A stretch of 64,000 bases of DNA from Bradyrhizobium nivariense (GCF_029846715.1 NZ_JARVWW010000001.1:62001-126000); one strand, 5' to 3'. Shown: positions 44,173 through 53,687, numbered from the stretch's first letter. The notes: a model not told the origin generated them from the sequence alone. Translations and numbers: made by a program.

Positions 44173-44988
44173 CTATCGCCCGTAGTACTCCTGCACCGTG
44201 TCCCACGCCGCCTTTTGCAGCAGCTGCGTCGTCTCCGGATCCAGTCCCATGTTGTAGGAATTGCCGACCGGCGAGCGGCCCGTCAGCGCAGCGAGCGTCA
44301 CGCAGGTCGCCAGATACGTGCCGGCGGGACTCGGGTGCCGCTTGTCCGCCGCATACAGATTGAGCTCCGGCTGGAGTTTTCGCACGCGCGCGAAAGCCAG
44401 GCCTGCGGGGATCACCAGCGCATCATTGGCGTTGCCTGCGATCGTATAGGCCTCGGCCAACGCTTCCGTCATCTCGGGCCTGTCGGCATAAGCCCAGGAC
44501 ATGAACAGCACCGGCCGCATGCCGTGGGCGCGGACGATCTCGCTGTCCTTCTTCGCGAAGGTCGCGAACGCGTCCTTCAATTGCGGATGGATCGGGCACT
44601 GGCTGCAATCCATCATCACGACGGCGTCGAACTGCCTGCCCGGCTTGTTGAAGACGACGTTGTTCAGCTCGTCGAACGAATAGGCGCCGATGCCGCCCTG
44701 CCGCAGCAGATTGTCCATGTCGTGCCAATCGAGGCCGGAGCCGCCGATCGTCGCCATGGTGTTGCGATAAGCCGCCTTGTTTTCAGGATCCGCAGCCCGC
44801 TCCATGAAGGAGAGATGCCCGGGCATGCCGTTGTTGTAGTAGAAGAAGCTGTTGCCGACGAACAGCGCGGCCTTGGGAAAATCCGCTCCTGATGTCGTGA
44901 CCTTGGGCTTGGTCTGCGCCTGTGCATTGAAGCCGGCTAAAACGGCCAGACACATCGCGAGCATCACTCGCGCGAAAAGACGCATCAT
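44173..44988 (-). CDS. exported SGNH-type hydrolase-like protein
   Basis: 271 residues with a signal peptide (to about AQAQ). The mature part begins with a block resembling SGNH block I (ALFVGNSFFYYNNG, GNS in place of GDS), has GGSGLDWHDM, MMDCSQCPIHPQLK and the late DKRHPSPAGTYLATCV, in which Asp and His fit the catalytic block V (DxxH). This suggests a periplasmic esterase/lipase or carbohydrate deacylase. The substrate is unknown. Confidence 0.7.
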   Translation of the reverse strand: MMRLFARVMLAMCLAVLAGFNAQAQTKPKVTTSGADFPKAALFVGNSFFYYNNGMPGHLSFMERAADPENKAAYRNTMATIGGSGLDWHDMDNLLRQGGIGAYSFDELNNVVFNKPGRQFDAVVMMDCSQCPIHPQLKDAFATFAKKDSEIVRAHGMRPVLFMSWAYADRPEMTEALAEAYTIAGNANDALVIPAGLAFARVRKLQPELNLYAADKRHPSPAGTYLATCVTLAALTGRSPVGNSYNMGLDPETTQLLQKAAWDTVQEYYGR

Positions 44989-45086
44989 CGGCTTCCTCCC
45001 CTTTTCTATCGGGCCCGAAACAAATCAGCTTTTCAAGAGAGCCTCAAGAGGACGGGCGTGCAGCAGACATGCGTGAGACCGCCTGC

Positions 45087-45455
45087 TCACCACAAATTCT
45101 TGCCGTCGATCATGTTCACCGGCACGGCCTCCAGATCGAAATCGTCGAACAGGCGCGCGTTGACGCCGACCCTGGGATTGTCGAAATCGGGCTTGCCGGT
45201 CGACCAGTCCGGCGACTCCGAATAGGTGCCGCAGCCGCAGCTTGCGCAGAAATGGTGTTTGACGGTGCGGCTGCCCCAGAGATAGGTCGCGACGTTGTCT
45301 GCCGGCGACAGCAGCCGAAACTGCGCCGGCGTGTAATAGGCCCACAACGCGCCGCGCTTGGCGCAGAGCGAGCAGGTGCAGCGGGTCACGCTCGAGGGCG
45401 CCTCCGTCACCTCGAACACCGTCTCCCCGCAATGACAGCTTGCCTCGATCGCCAT
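45087..45455 (-). CDS. GFA / CENP-V domain protein
   Basis: 122 residues of the glutathione-dependent formaldehyde-activating (GFA) fold, which binds zinc through Cys. Visible ligands: CHCG (about 7-10), CTCSLCAKRGA (about 27-32) and FCASCGCGTY (about 69-74). The biochemical role of most members is unproven. It is not next to formaldehyde genes. The 176-bp gap to the divergent permease gene shows no clear feature. Confidence 0.88.
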   Translation of the reverse strand: MAIEASCHCGETVFEVTEAPSSVTRCTCSLCAKRGALWAYYTPAQFRLLSPADNVATYLWGSRTVKHHFCASCGCGTYSESPDWSTGKPDFDNPRVGVNARLFDDFDLEAVPVNMIDGKNLW

Positions 45456-45631
45456 GACCCGCTCTCCGTTTTGTCAGGAGATGGTCGTAGCCGGACCCTG
45501 CTGCCAACATGCTGTCAGCAGCGCGCAGCCGGCCTTGCCCACCAATGTGCTGCGAGCACCGACTTGCCGCGCCAACCAAACAAAAACATGGAAAACAACC
45601 CCATGCACAGTAGCCGATCGCTGTCGGATCA

Positions 45632-46450
45632 ATGCCTTACGCATGTGTCCGTAGATGCGATTTGACACGTCGGGCTAAACACCTGCACGATATCATCATC
45701 GAGAAATTGCCCTGCTCGGTTCCCTTGGCCTTCCTCTTCGTCCTCACCGTCGGCCTCATCGCAGGCACCATTTCCGGCATCGTCGGCACGGGCTCGTCGA
45801 TCATGCTGATGCCGGTGCTGGTCTATGCCTATGGACCGAAGGAGGCCGTGCCGATCATGGCGGTGGCCGCCGTCATGGCCAACTTCTCGCGGATCCTGGC
45901 CTGGTGGCGCGAGGTCGACTGGCGGGCCTGCGCGGCCTATTCGGTCACGGGAATTCCGGCCGCGGTGCTCGGCGCCCGGACGCTGCTGGCCCTGCCCTCT
46001 CACGCCGTTGATCTTGCCATCGGCGTCTTCCTGATCGCCATGGTGCCGGTGCGGCACTGGCTGGCCCGGCACGATCTCAAGGCCAATCTCTGGCATCTCG
46101 CCATCGGCGGGGCCGTCATCGGCTATCTCACCGGCATCGTCGTCTCCACCGGCCCGCTCAGCGTCCCGCTGTTCCTGTTCTATGGCCTGTCCAGGGGCGC
46201 CTTCCTCGCCACCGAGGCGGCGTCTTCGCTCGGGCTCTATTTCGCGAAATCCGTGACCTTCGAACGTTTCGGCGCGCTGACCGGCGATGTGTTCGTCAAA
46301 GGCCTGGTCGCAGGATCTTCGTTGATGGCCGGCGCCTTCATCGCCAAGCGCTTCGTGCTGCGTCTGAAGCCCGAAATGTTTCGCGTGGTGATGGACGCGA
46401 TCATGATCGCGGCCGGCCTCTCCATGCTGTGGAATGCGACGCAGCCTTAG
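45632..46450 (+). CDS. TauE/SafE family permease
   Basis: 272 residues, about 8 membrane segments. The family pattern GTISGIVGTGSSIMLMPVLVYAYGPKEAVPIMAVAAVMANFSRI is at about 45-90 and the second-half repeat GYLTGIVVSTGPLSVPLFLFYGLSRG at about 165-190. The family exports or imports sulfite, sulfonates or organic anions. The start is uncertain: the first 25 residues (charged, from 45632) may not belong, and a TTG at about 45704 would give a more typical N-terminus. Confidence 0.82.
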   Translation: MPYACVRRCDLTRRAKHLHDIIIEKLPCSVPLAFLFVLTVGLIAGTISGIVGTGSSIMLMPVLVYAYGPKEAVPIMAVAAVMANFSRILAWWREVDWRACAAYSVTGIPAAVLGARTLLALPSHAVDLAIGVFLIAMVPVRHWLARHDLKANLWHLAIGGAVIGYLTGIVVSTGPLSVPLFLFYGLSRGAFLATEAASSLGLYFAKSVTFERFGALTGDVFVKGLVAGSSLMAGAFIAKRFVLRLKPEMFRVVMDAIMIAAGLSMLWNATQP

Positions 46451-46461
46451 CTGCGCTGCGC

Positions 46462-48531
46462 TCAGACGGCAAATTCGGGCGCGATCGACGGGCTATCCTC
46501 GAGGACGCGACTCTGGTGTGCCGGCTGTCCCTCGAGCCATAGCAACACGGCCTCGAGCGGCTGCGGCCGATGATAGAGAAAGCCCTGCCCGAGCCTCACG
46601 CCCATCTCGCGCATGGCCCTGGCCTGCTCGCCGCGCTCGATGCCTTCGGCCACCAGGGTGAGCCCCAGCGTGCCCGCGAGCGACGCGATGACGCCAACGA
46701 TCGCCTTGTCTTCCGCACTGTCAGGGATCTCGCTGATGAACGCCTTGTCGATCTTGACCTTGTCCAGGGGAAACCGCCTAAGATGGGCGAGCGAGCTGTA
46801 GCCCGTGCCGAAATCGTCGAGCGCGATGGTGGCGCCCAGGCGCCGCAGGCGGTGCAGCGTCTCGGATGCGCTGGCGATGTTGCTGATCAGCGATCCCTCG
46901 GTGATCTCAAGCTCCAGCAATGATGCCGCGACATCGAAGCGCGCACAGGTCGCGCGCAGCTCGGCCGCGAGCGAATGGTCGGCGAGCTCTGACGGCGGCA
47001 GATTGATCGCGATCCGGATATGCGGTCTGCCGGCCGCAGCCAAACGTTGCAGCGCGCGGCAGGCGTCGGTGAGCACGTAGCGCGTCAGCCGCGCATTGTT
47101 GCCGCTGCGCTCGATCAGCGGCAAAAATTCGCCCGGACCGATCACGCCGCGTTCCGGATGGCGCCAACGGATCAGCGCTTCCAGGCCGACGATTTCGTGG
47201 CTTTCGAGATCGACCTGACTTTGATACCAGACCTCGAACTGCCCCTCGGCGAAGCCTGTGGGAATGGCGAGTTCGAGATCCCGGCGGCGGCGATAGTCGC
47301 GCTGGAGCGATTCGTCGAGCACGGCAACGGTGCCGGGCGCCTTGCTCTTGGCGTGGTAGAGCGCAATGTCGGCGAGCGCCGGCAGGTGCGAAAGCTCGGA
47401 ATCTCCGGCGCGTCGCACGGCAAGGCCGATGCTGGCGCGCGGCACGACCTGCTTGTCGTGCAGCCGGATCGGCTCGGAAATCGCATCCAGCAATTGGCGC
47501 GCAAACCTCTGCGCGGTCTCCTCGTTGCTGACCTCGGGTCGGATCACGACGAATTCATCGCCGCCGAGCCGGGCCACCCAATCTTGCGGTTCGACCGCAC
47601 CACGAAGGCGCTCGGAAATTTGCACCAGGAACTTGTCGCCGGCATCATGGCCAAAGGTGTCGTTGATGCCCTTGAAGTCGTCGAGATCGATGAAGCAGAA
47701 CGCGATTAGCGCGTCCGGCGAGCCGGCATCGTTGCTCAAGCTCACCAGGTGCTCGGACAGCGAGCGGCGATTGGGCAGCCCCGTCAGCGGATCGTGCGCG
47801 GCCATGTGGCCGAGCCGGTCGAGCGCACCCGACGTCGTGTGCTGCATGGCGTTGAAGGCACGCGCGAGCTGGCCGAATTCGTTCGAGGATTTGACCTCCG
47901 CCGGATAGGCGCGGCCGTCCTGTTTGCTGCGCTGGATCGCGGACATCATTGCCGCCAGCGGCTTGCCGATGAAGATGTTGGCGGAGATCCGCATGGCGAT
48001 CAGCGTCGCAAGCGTTGCGAAGAGGCCGACGACCAGCAGCAGCACCAGCCGGCTGCCCGTGTCCGCATAGAGCGCCGCATGCGAATAGGCGATCACGATG
48101 TGGCCGGCCTGAACGGCCATGTTGCCGTTGCTGTAGTTGATCGGACGCGAGACCTCCGTGACCGCCTGCCCCGCCGGGCGCGCCACCACGCGGGCAATCG
48201 CTGTGCCGGTATCGTCGTAAACGGCCGCCGCGGCGATGGTCTCGTCGTGCATGATCTCGTTGAGCACGCCCGTGACCTGGTCGTAACGCATCTTCCAGAG
48301 CGGTTCGGCGATCAGCTCGGCGCGGCTCTCGGCGACGCGGGCGATGCGGGCGTCGAGCTGCCTGATCTGCGACCAGAAGCTCGAGGCCTCGACGCCGGCG
48401 GAGGCGAGCAATTGTACCAGCAGCAGAACGGGCACAGTGGCCCAGATCATCGCGCGGACGACCGAGCGCAAGCGCGGCGGCGCGGACTGCTGCTTGCGAT
48501 CCGGATCGGTCATGTCGTCACCGTTTCGCAT
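46462..48531 (-). CDS. membrane c-di-GMP enzyme with GGDEF and EAL domains
   Basis: 689 residues. Membrane helix at about 25-47, periplasmic sensor region (about 48-165), second helix (about 165-185), HAMP-like segment, GGDEF domain (about 240-405; DLDDFKGINDTFGHDAGD, RLGGDEFVVI) and EAL domain (about 420-670; GLEALIRWRHPE, ELEITEGSLI, ALDDFGTGYSSL, LVAEGIE, GQGFLYHRP). Both active sites look complete, so it could make or degrade c-di-GMP. The ATG overlaps the stop of the upstream binding-protein gene (TGATG), which suggests that the binding protein feeds a signal into its periplasmic domain. Confidence 0.93.
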   Translation of the reverse strand: MRNGDDMTDPDRKQQSAPPRLRSVVRAMIWATVPVLLLVQLLASAGVEASSFWSQIRQLDARIARVAESRAELIAEPLWKMRYDQVTGVLNEIMHDETIAAAAVYDDTGTAIARVVARPAGQAVTEVSRPINYSNGNMAVQAGHIVIAYSHAALYADTGSRLVLLLVVGLFATLATLIAMRISANIFIGKPLAAMMSAIQRSKQDGRAYPAEVKSSNEFGQLARAFNAMQHTTSGALDRLGHMAAHDPLTGLPNRRSLSEHLVSLSNDAGSPDALIAFCFIDLDDFKGINDTFGHDAGDKFLVQISERLRGAVEPQDWVARLGGDEFVVIRPEVSNEETAQRFARQLLDAISEPIRLHDKQVVPRASIGLAVRRAGDSELSHLPALADIALYHAKSKAPGTVAVLDESLQRDYRRRRDLELAIPTGFAEGQFEVWYQSQVDLESHEIVGLEALIRWRHPERGVIGPGEFLPLIERSGNNARLTRYVLTDACRALQRLAAAGRPHIRIAINLPPSELADHSLAAELRATCARFDVAASLLELEITEGSLISNIASASETLHRLRRLGATIALDDFGTGYSSLAHLRRFPLDKVKIDKAFISEIPDSAEDKAIVGVIASLAGTLGLTLVAEGIERGEQARAMREMGVRLGQGFLYHRPQPLEAVLLWLEGQPAHQSRVLEDSPSIAPEFAV

Positions 48532-49700
48532 CAGTCAGCAGCGCCTTCCAGAGGCGCCAGCGACGAGATGAGCGCATCGACGGAGAAGTCGTACTGGCCG
48601 CAGCGCCCTGCCTTGGCCCTGAAACGCGCGAAATCGATCCGGTCAAAGGCGCGCGTCCTGATGAGGTCGCCGACTGCAGCGAGGTTATCGCGCGTGATCG
48701 CAGACGTCCTGACCTCAACGCGGGGTGATGCGGCCGCGAAATCGCAGCCGTCGGCGTAGTCGCGCAGCAGAACGATCGACCAGCCGCCGAGCAGGAAATG
48801 CCCGCCGTCGGTCAGGAGCAGACGGCCCGCCTTGATCTCGCGCAGCGCTTCCTCCGACCAGTTGAGGCCGACCACCTGGATGTTCCGACCGGGCATGAGA
48901 CCGGCAGCGATCACCGCGCGAAGCGCACCGAGCGCCATCGGATCGTTTCCGGCCCATATGCCGGCAGGCCGGATCTCCTTGCGCGCGGCCCAGCTCAGAT
49001 AATTCGCGGTGACATGCTCGGCCTCCGACTGCGTCCAGTTGGCGAACAGCATCCGATCCACCACGACGTCGGACGCGGCCTCCACGGCGAGCTTGAGACC
49101 CGCGTTGCGGGCGATCGAGGCCGGCGTGATCTCGTCGCCGCCGATGCCGAGAATGTGAATCTTGCCGTCCGGGCTCTGCCATTTCTCGGCACGCGCCGCG
49201 CCGATCAGGGCATTGGCCATCCGCGCGCCCGCGGTCTGAAGATCCGTCGTGATGTCGCCGAGCCAGGTCTTGAGCTTTTGGCGCGGCGGTCCAAGACGCG
49301 CCGCGTCGTCGCCGATCAGCGTGTTCGACAACAGCAGCGTCCTGACCCCGGCAGCCTCGGCCGCCTCCAGAATCGGGACGGCCGCGGATTCCTCGTTCGA
49401 GAGAATGAGGAAGTCGGGCTTGTCGGGACGAGCCACCACGCCGAACCCGAGCTCCTGCATGGTGCGGTAATTGCGCTCGCTGGACAGCACCTCGACATGC
49501 GCGCCGAGCTTGCGGCCGGCGGCCTGCATGGTCTGCGAGACCATGTCCCAATAGACTTCGCCAGTCTTGCCCGGGTTCACGAAAACGACGTTGAGAGGCT
49601 TCGCGTCGGCCGCAACAGCACCGCCAAGCGGCATAAGAACGCCGCAGGCCATGCCCACAGCGAGCAATATACGCAAAAGTCCCGTCATTCGTTTCGCCAT
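48531..49700 (-). CDS. ABC-type sugar-like periplasmic binding protein
   Basis: 389 residues with a signal peptide (to about AVAADA). Fold of the type I (ribose/LacI-like) binding proteins: NVVFVNPGKTGEVYWDMVSQTMQAAGRKLG, DFLILSNEESAAVPILEAAEAAGV, then IHILGIGGDEITPAS and PAGIWAGNDPMALGALRAV, the usual hinge and ligand-site segments. No ABC permease or ATPase is nearby; instead the gene is translationally coupled to a GGDEF-EAL membrane protein. A role as a ligand sensor for c-di-GMP signalling is inferred, as for AI-2/LuxP-like systems. Confidence 0.85.
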   Translation of the reverse strand: MAKRMTGLLRILLAVGMACGVLMPLGGAVAADAKPLNVVFVNPGKTGEVYWDMVSQTMQAAGRKLGAHVEVLSSERNYRTMQELGFGVVARPDKPDFLILSNEESAAVPILEAAEAAGVRTLLLSNTLIGDDAARLGPPRQKLKTWLGDITTDLQTAGARMANALIGAARAEKWQSPDGKIHILGIGGDEITPASIARNAGLKLAVEAASDVVVDRMLFANWTQSEAEHVTANYLSWAARKEIRPAGIWAGNDPMALGALRAVIAAGLMPGRNIQVVGLNWSEEALREIKAGRLLLTDGGHFLLGGWSIVLLRDYADGCDFAAASPRVEVRTSAITRDNLAAVGDLIRTRAFDRIDFARFRAKAGRCGQYDFSVDALISSLAPLEGAAD

Positions 49701-49878
49701 CCCGTATTGGTTCCGTAACTGGACCCGCGTCTGCTAACATTTGGCAAAGTCCGGCCGGACGCGGCGGCATAGAGCTAACAAAGGGTGTATCGGGCGTGCC
49801 GAATTGCGATATTCGGGATGCGGCTGGGCTCGCTCTCTCGAGCCGTCATTCCGTGCTATCAGCAAACCCGAAACCCAC

Positions 49879-49908
49879 GACTCGCTGTCCCCAGACTCGC
49901 TGTCCCCC
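49879..49908 (+). repeat. 15-bp tandem duplication immediately before radA
   Basis: Two copies of GACTCGCTGTCCCC plus one base (A in the first, C in the second), ending at the base before the radA ATG. The second copy occupies the ribosome-binding region, which lacks a purine-rich Shine-Dalgarno. Confidence 0.8.
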
Positions 49909-51354
49909 ATGGCCAAAAACACGCTTTCCTTCGTCTGTCAGAACTGCGGCGCGGCCTATAACCGCTGGCAGGGCAAGTGCGAGTCCTGCGGCGAGTGGAA
50001 TACGCTCGCCGAGGAGGACGCGACCGGCAGCATTCCGGTGTCGATCCGCTCCAAGCGCAAGGGACGCACGTTTGCCCTGGAGAGTCTGGCGGGGAAAACC
50101 CAGGACGCACCTCGCCTGTCCTCAGGCATGACCGAGTTCGACCGCGTCACCGGTGGCGGCTTTGTCCGCGGCTCGGTGCTGCTGGTCGGCGGTGATCCCG
50201 GCATCGGCAAATCTACGCTACTCACGCAGGCGACGAGCCTGATGGCGCGTGCCGGACATCGCATCGTCTACATCTCCGGCGAAGAGGCCATCGCCCAGGT
50301 GCGCCTGCGCGCCGAGCGGCTCGGGCTTTCCGATGCGCCGGTGCAGCTCGCCGCCGAGACCTCCGTCGAAGACATCGTCTCGACCCTGTCGGAAGGCGCA
50401 GTCCCACGGCTGATCGTGATCGACTCGATCCAGACCATGTGGACCGACACGGTGGAATCCGCGCCCGGCACGGTCACCCAGGTGCGCGCCTCGGCGCAGG
50501 CGCTGATCCGATTCGCCAAGAAGACCGGTGCGGCGATCATCCTGGTCGGCCACGTCACCAAGGACGGTCAGATCGCCGGCCCGCGCGTGGTCGAGCACAT
50601 GGTCGATGCCGTCCTGTCCTTCGAGGGCGAAGGCTCGCAGCAGTTCCGCATCCTGCGCGCCGTGAAGAATCGTTTCGGCCCGACCGACGAGATCGGCGTG
50701 TTCGAGATGACGGGCCTGGGCCTGCGCGAGGTCACCAACCCGTCCGAGCTGTTTCTGTCGGAGCGCGATCTCGGCACCCCCGGCACCGCCGTGTTCGCGG
50801 GCATCGAAGGCACCCGACCGCTTCTGGTCGAATTGCAGGCGCTGGTGGCGCCAACCTCGCTTGGCACTCCGCGCCGAGCCGTGGTCGGCTGGGACCCGAG
50901 CCGACTCTCGATGGTGCTCGCGGTGCTGGAGGCCCATTGCGGGGTCAAGCTGTCCGGCCACGACGTCTATCTGAACGTCGCGGGCGGCCTGCGCATCCAC
51001 GAGCCGGCAGCTGATCTGGCCGCCGCGGCGGCGCTGGTGTCCTCGCTGGTTAATGCGCAGTTACCCACCGATGCGGTCTATTTCGGCGAGATTTCGCTCT
51101 CCGGCGTGGTCCGCCCGGTGGCGCAGACCCCCGCCCGGCTCAAGGAAGCGGCCAAACTCGGCTTCCAGCGCGCTGTGCTGCCCGAATCGGCCCGGGGCGA
51201 AGCCGGCGGCGACGCCGGGCTCACGCTCAACGCGATCAACAGCCTGACGACCCTGGTGGCCGAGATCGCCGCTCGTGGCTCCCGCCGGGGCGAATCGAAC
51301 GCGCCGGCGGAGAAAAATGCCACACCGGCAAGATTCCGCCGCGGAGAGGGTTAG
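49909..51354 (+). CDS. radA: DNA repair protein RadA
   Basis: RecA-related branch-migration ATPase with a Lon-like C-domain, 481 residues. The zinc finger CQNCG...CESCGEW is at about 9-30; Walker A GGDPGIGKSTLL at about 93; the diagnostic KNRFGPTDEIGVFEM follows; the Lon-like domain (about 300-450) contains GGLRIHEPAADLAAAAALVSS. The ATG at 49909 gives the standard N-terminus MAKNTLSFVCQNCG; the frame opens earlier into non-conserved sequence. The radA-cvpA-purF order is conserved. Confidence 0.96.
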   Translation: MAKNTLSFVCQNCGAAYNRWQGKCESCGEWNTLAEEDATGSIPVSIRSKRKGRTFALESLAGKTQDAPRLSSGMTEFDRVTGGGFVRGSVLLVGGDPGIGKSTLLTQATSLMARAGHRIVYISGEEAIAQVRLRAERLGLSDAPVQLAAETSVEDIVSTLSEGAVPRLIVIDSIQTMWTDTVESAPGTVTQVRASAQALIRFAKKTGAAIILVGHVTKDGQIAGPRVVEHMVDAVLSFEGEGSQQFRILRAVKNRFGPTDEIGVFEMTGLGLREVTNPSELFLSERDLGTPGTAVFAGIEGTRPLLVELQALVAPTSLGTPRRAVVGWDPSRLSMVLAVLEAHCGVKLSGHDVYLNVAGGLRIHEPAADLAAAAALVSSLVNAQLPTDAVYFGEISLSGVVRPVAQTPARLKEAAKLGFQRAVLPESARGEAGGDAGLTLNAINSLTTLVAEIAARGSRRGESNAPAEKNATPARFRRGEG

Positions 51355-51520
51355 GTGGAGGTGACGTTTGCCGCCCTCGCCGCTATACAGCCGTCACAAA
51401 AGCAGCATGGGATTGCGTGGTTGCGGCCTTGCCGGGAACGTCGTCTGGCCCTCACTTGGGGCGGCGGCCAAACACCGATTCGCTGAGCACCTTTGAAGTA
51501 CGAGCGGACCAGACCAGCCG

Positions 51521-52150
51521 ATGCCAGTAACACTCCTCGACCTGATCCTGCTCGGTGTGATGCTGATCTCGGGCCTGCTCGCGATGGTCCGCGGCTTCAT
51601 GCGCGAAATCCTGTCGATCGCGGCCTGGGGCACGGCGGCGATCGTCACCCTTTATTCGTTCTCAAAGCTGCTGCCGACCGCAAAGACCTATTTCAACAAC
51701 GATACCGTCGCGAGCGTAGTCGTGGTCGCCGGCGTGTTCGTGGGCACCCTGGTCGTGGTCTCCGTGATCACGGTCCGGATTTCCGACATGATCCTGGATT
51801 CGCGCATCGGCGCGCTGGACCGCACCCTCGGCTTCCTGTTCGGGCTGGCTCGCGGGCTTTTGATCGTCGTGGTCGCCTTCCTGTTCTTCACTTGGCTGGT
51901 GCCGGACAAGCAGCGCCCGGATTGGGTCACGGGGGCCAAATCCCGCGTGGTGCTCCAGGGAACCGGGGATTGGCTGATGGCCCTCTTGCCTGACGACCCC
52001 GAGAACACCATCTTGAAGAGATTCAAGAAAAACAAACCAGATGATGAGCAAACTGATTCCGAGCAGCAGCCTTCGGGCAGTGGCGACGGATACAGCAAAC
52101 CGGCTCGTGACAGCCTTAAAAAGCTGATCGAGAAACCCGCGGCGCGTTGA
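51521..52150 (+). CDS. cvpA: CvpA family membrane protein
   Basis: 209 residues, four membrane helices: TLLDLILLGVMLISGLLAM, then segments at about 28-50, 63-85 and 105-125. This is the CvpA (colicin V production) fold, implicated elsewhere in envelope homeostasis and purF-linked expression. The C-terminal about 60 residues are soluble, Lys/Asp/Ser-rich. It lies 28 bp before purF, as in E. coli. Confidence 0.92.
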   Translation: MPVTLLDLILLGVMLISGLLAMVRGFMREILSIAAWGTAAIVTLYSFSKLLPTAKTYFNNDTVASVVVVAGVFVGTLVVVSVITVRISDMILDSRIGALDRTLGFLFGLARGLLIVVVAFLFFTWLVPDKQRPDWVTGAKSRVVLQGTGDWLMALLPDDPENTILKRFKKNKPDDEQTDSEQQPSGSGDGYSKPARDSLKKLIEKPAAR

Positions 52151-52178
52151 TTAAGCCCTAAAGAGAGGCTCGGACGAG

Positions 52179-53684
52179 ATGCGAAACCCTGACCAGGACG
52201 CCCAACTTGATCTCGGCCCGGCCGCGCTAGAGCTTCAGGACGATCTGGAGGGAGATACGCTGCGCGAGGAATGCGGCGTCTTCGGCATCTACGGCCACCC
52301 CGATGCCGCCGCCGTCACGGCACTCGGCCTCCATGCCCTTCAGCACCGCGGTCAGGAGGCCGCGGGCATCGTCTCCTATGACGGCGGCCGCTTTCATTCC
52401 GAACGCCGCCTCGGTCTCGTCGGCGACACCTTCTCCCGCCGCGAGGTGATCGACCGCCTGCCCGGCAACATGGCGGTCGGCCATGTCCGCTATTCCACCA
52501 CCGGCGCGACCATCCTGCGCAACGTGCAGCCCCTGTTCGCCGAATTGAATGCCGGCGGCCTTGCGGTCGCCCACAACGGCAACCTTACCAACGGCCTGAC
52601 GCTGCGTCGCGAGCTCGTGAAGAACGGCGCGATGATGCAGTCGACCACCGACACTGAGGTGATCCTGCACCTGGTCGCGCGCTCCAGGCGCAGCCGCTTC
52701 ATCGAGCGCTATATCGACGCGCTGCGCGAGATCGAGGGCGCCTATGCGCTGGTCTCGCTGACCAACAAGAAGCTGGTCGGCGCGCGTGATCCCCGTGGCA
52801 TCCGTCCGCTCGTGCTCGGCGAGCTCGATGGCTGCCCGATCCTGACCTCCGAGACCTGTGCGCTCGACATTATCGGCGCACGCTTCGTCCGCGACATCGA
52901 GCCCGGCGAGGTCATCGTGTTCGACGACAACGGTCAAGACATCCACAAGCCGTTCCCGCCGATCGCGCCGCGTCCCTGCATCTTCGAGTACATCTACTTC
53001 TCCCGTCCGGATTCCATCGTTCACGGCCGCTCGGTCTACGAGGTGCGCAAGGCCTTTGGCGCGCAGCTCGCGCGCGAGAGCCACGTCCCGGTTGACGTCG
53101 TGGTGCCGGTGCCGGATTCCGGCGTGCCCGCCGCGGTCGGCTACAGCCAGCATTCCGGCGTGCCGTTCGAGCTCGGCATCATCCGCAACCATTATGTCGG
53201 CCGCACCTTCATCCAGCCGACGCAGGCGATCCGCGAATCCGGCGTGCGCATGAAGCATTCGGCCAACCGCGCAGCGATCGAAGGCAAGCGCATCATCCTG
53301 ATCGACGACTCGCTGGTGCGCGGCACCACCTCGAAGAAGATCGTGCGCATGATGCGCGACGCCGGCGCCAAGGAAGTGCACTTCCGCCTCGCCTCGCCGC
53401 CGATCCTCTATCCCGACTATTACGGCATCGACCTGCCCGACCGTGGCGGCCTGCTGGCCGCGACGCATTCGTTGGAGGAGATGCGCGAGATCATCGGCGC
53501 CGACTCGCTCGCCTTCCTGTCGATCGACGGCATGTACCGCGCCATGGGCGAGCCCGGCCGCGACCCCGCCAATCCGAAATTCTCGGATCACTGCTTCACC
53601 GGGGCGTATCCGACCCACCTCACCGACCAGACCCAGACCGAGCAGCAGCCGCGGCAGTTGTCGCTACTGGCGGAGGCGAGCTGA
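52179..53684 (+). CDS. purF: amidophosphoribosyltransferase
   Basis: First committed enzyme of purine synthesis: PRPP + glutamine to phosphoribosylamine. The 501 residues have a leader of about 30 residues ending LREE before the nucleophile in CGVFGIYGHPDAA (class II glutaminase), and the PRPP loop IILIDDSLVRGTTSKKIV. In the region where Bacillus-type enzymes bind [4Fe-4S] with a CxxC, this protein has only FSDHCFTGAYPT, so the cluster is probably absent although a propeptide-like leader is kept. Confidence 0.96.
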   Translation: MRNPDQDAQLDLGPAALELQDDLEGDTLREECGVFGIYGHPDAAAVTALGLHALQHRGQEAAGIVSYDGGRFHSERRLGLVGDTFSRREVIDRLPGNMAVGHVRYSTTGATILRNVQPLFAELNAGGLAVAHNGNLTNGLTLRRELVKNGAMMQSTTDTEVILHLVARSRRSRFIERYIDALREIEGAYALVSLTNKKLVGARDPRGIRPLVLGELDGCPILTSETCALDIIGARFVRDIEPGEVIVFDDNGQDIHKPFPPIAPRPCIFEYIYFSRPDSIVHGRSVYEVRKAFGAQLARESHVPVDVVVPVPDSGVPAAVGYSQHSGVPFELGIIRNHYVGRTFIQPTQAIRESGVRMKHSANRAAIEGKRIILIDDSLVRGTTSKKIVRMMRDAGAKEVHFRLASPPILYPDYYGIDLPDRGGLLAATHSLEEMREIIGADSLAFLSIDGMYRAMGEPGRDPANPKFSDHCFTGAYPTHLTDQTQTEQQPRQLSLLAEAS

Positions 53685-53687
53685 GGT

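Noticed and set aside
44173..46450. Formaldehyde or sulfonate catabolic cluster (GFA-fold protein plus TauE/SafE permease)
   Set aside because: The two genes are divergent, and no adh-III, glutathione or sulfonate-degradation genes accompany them.
52227..53618. Minus-strand open frame opposite purF
   Set aside because: Shadow of purF with no family features.
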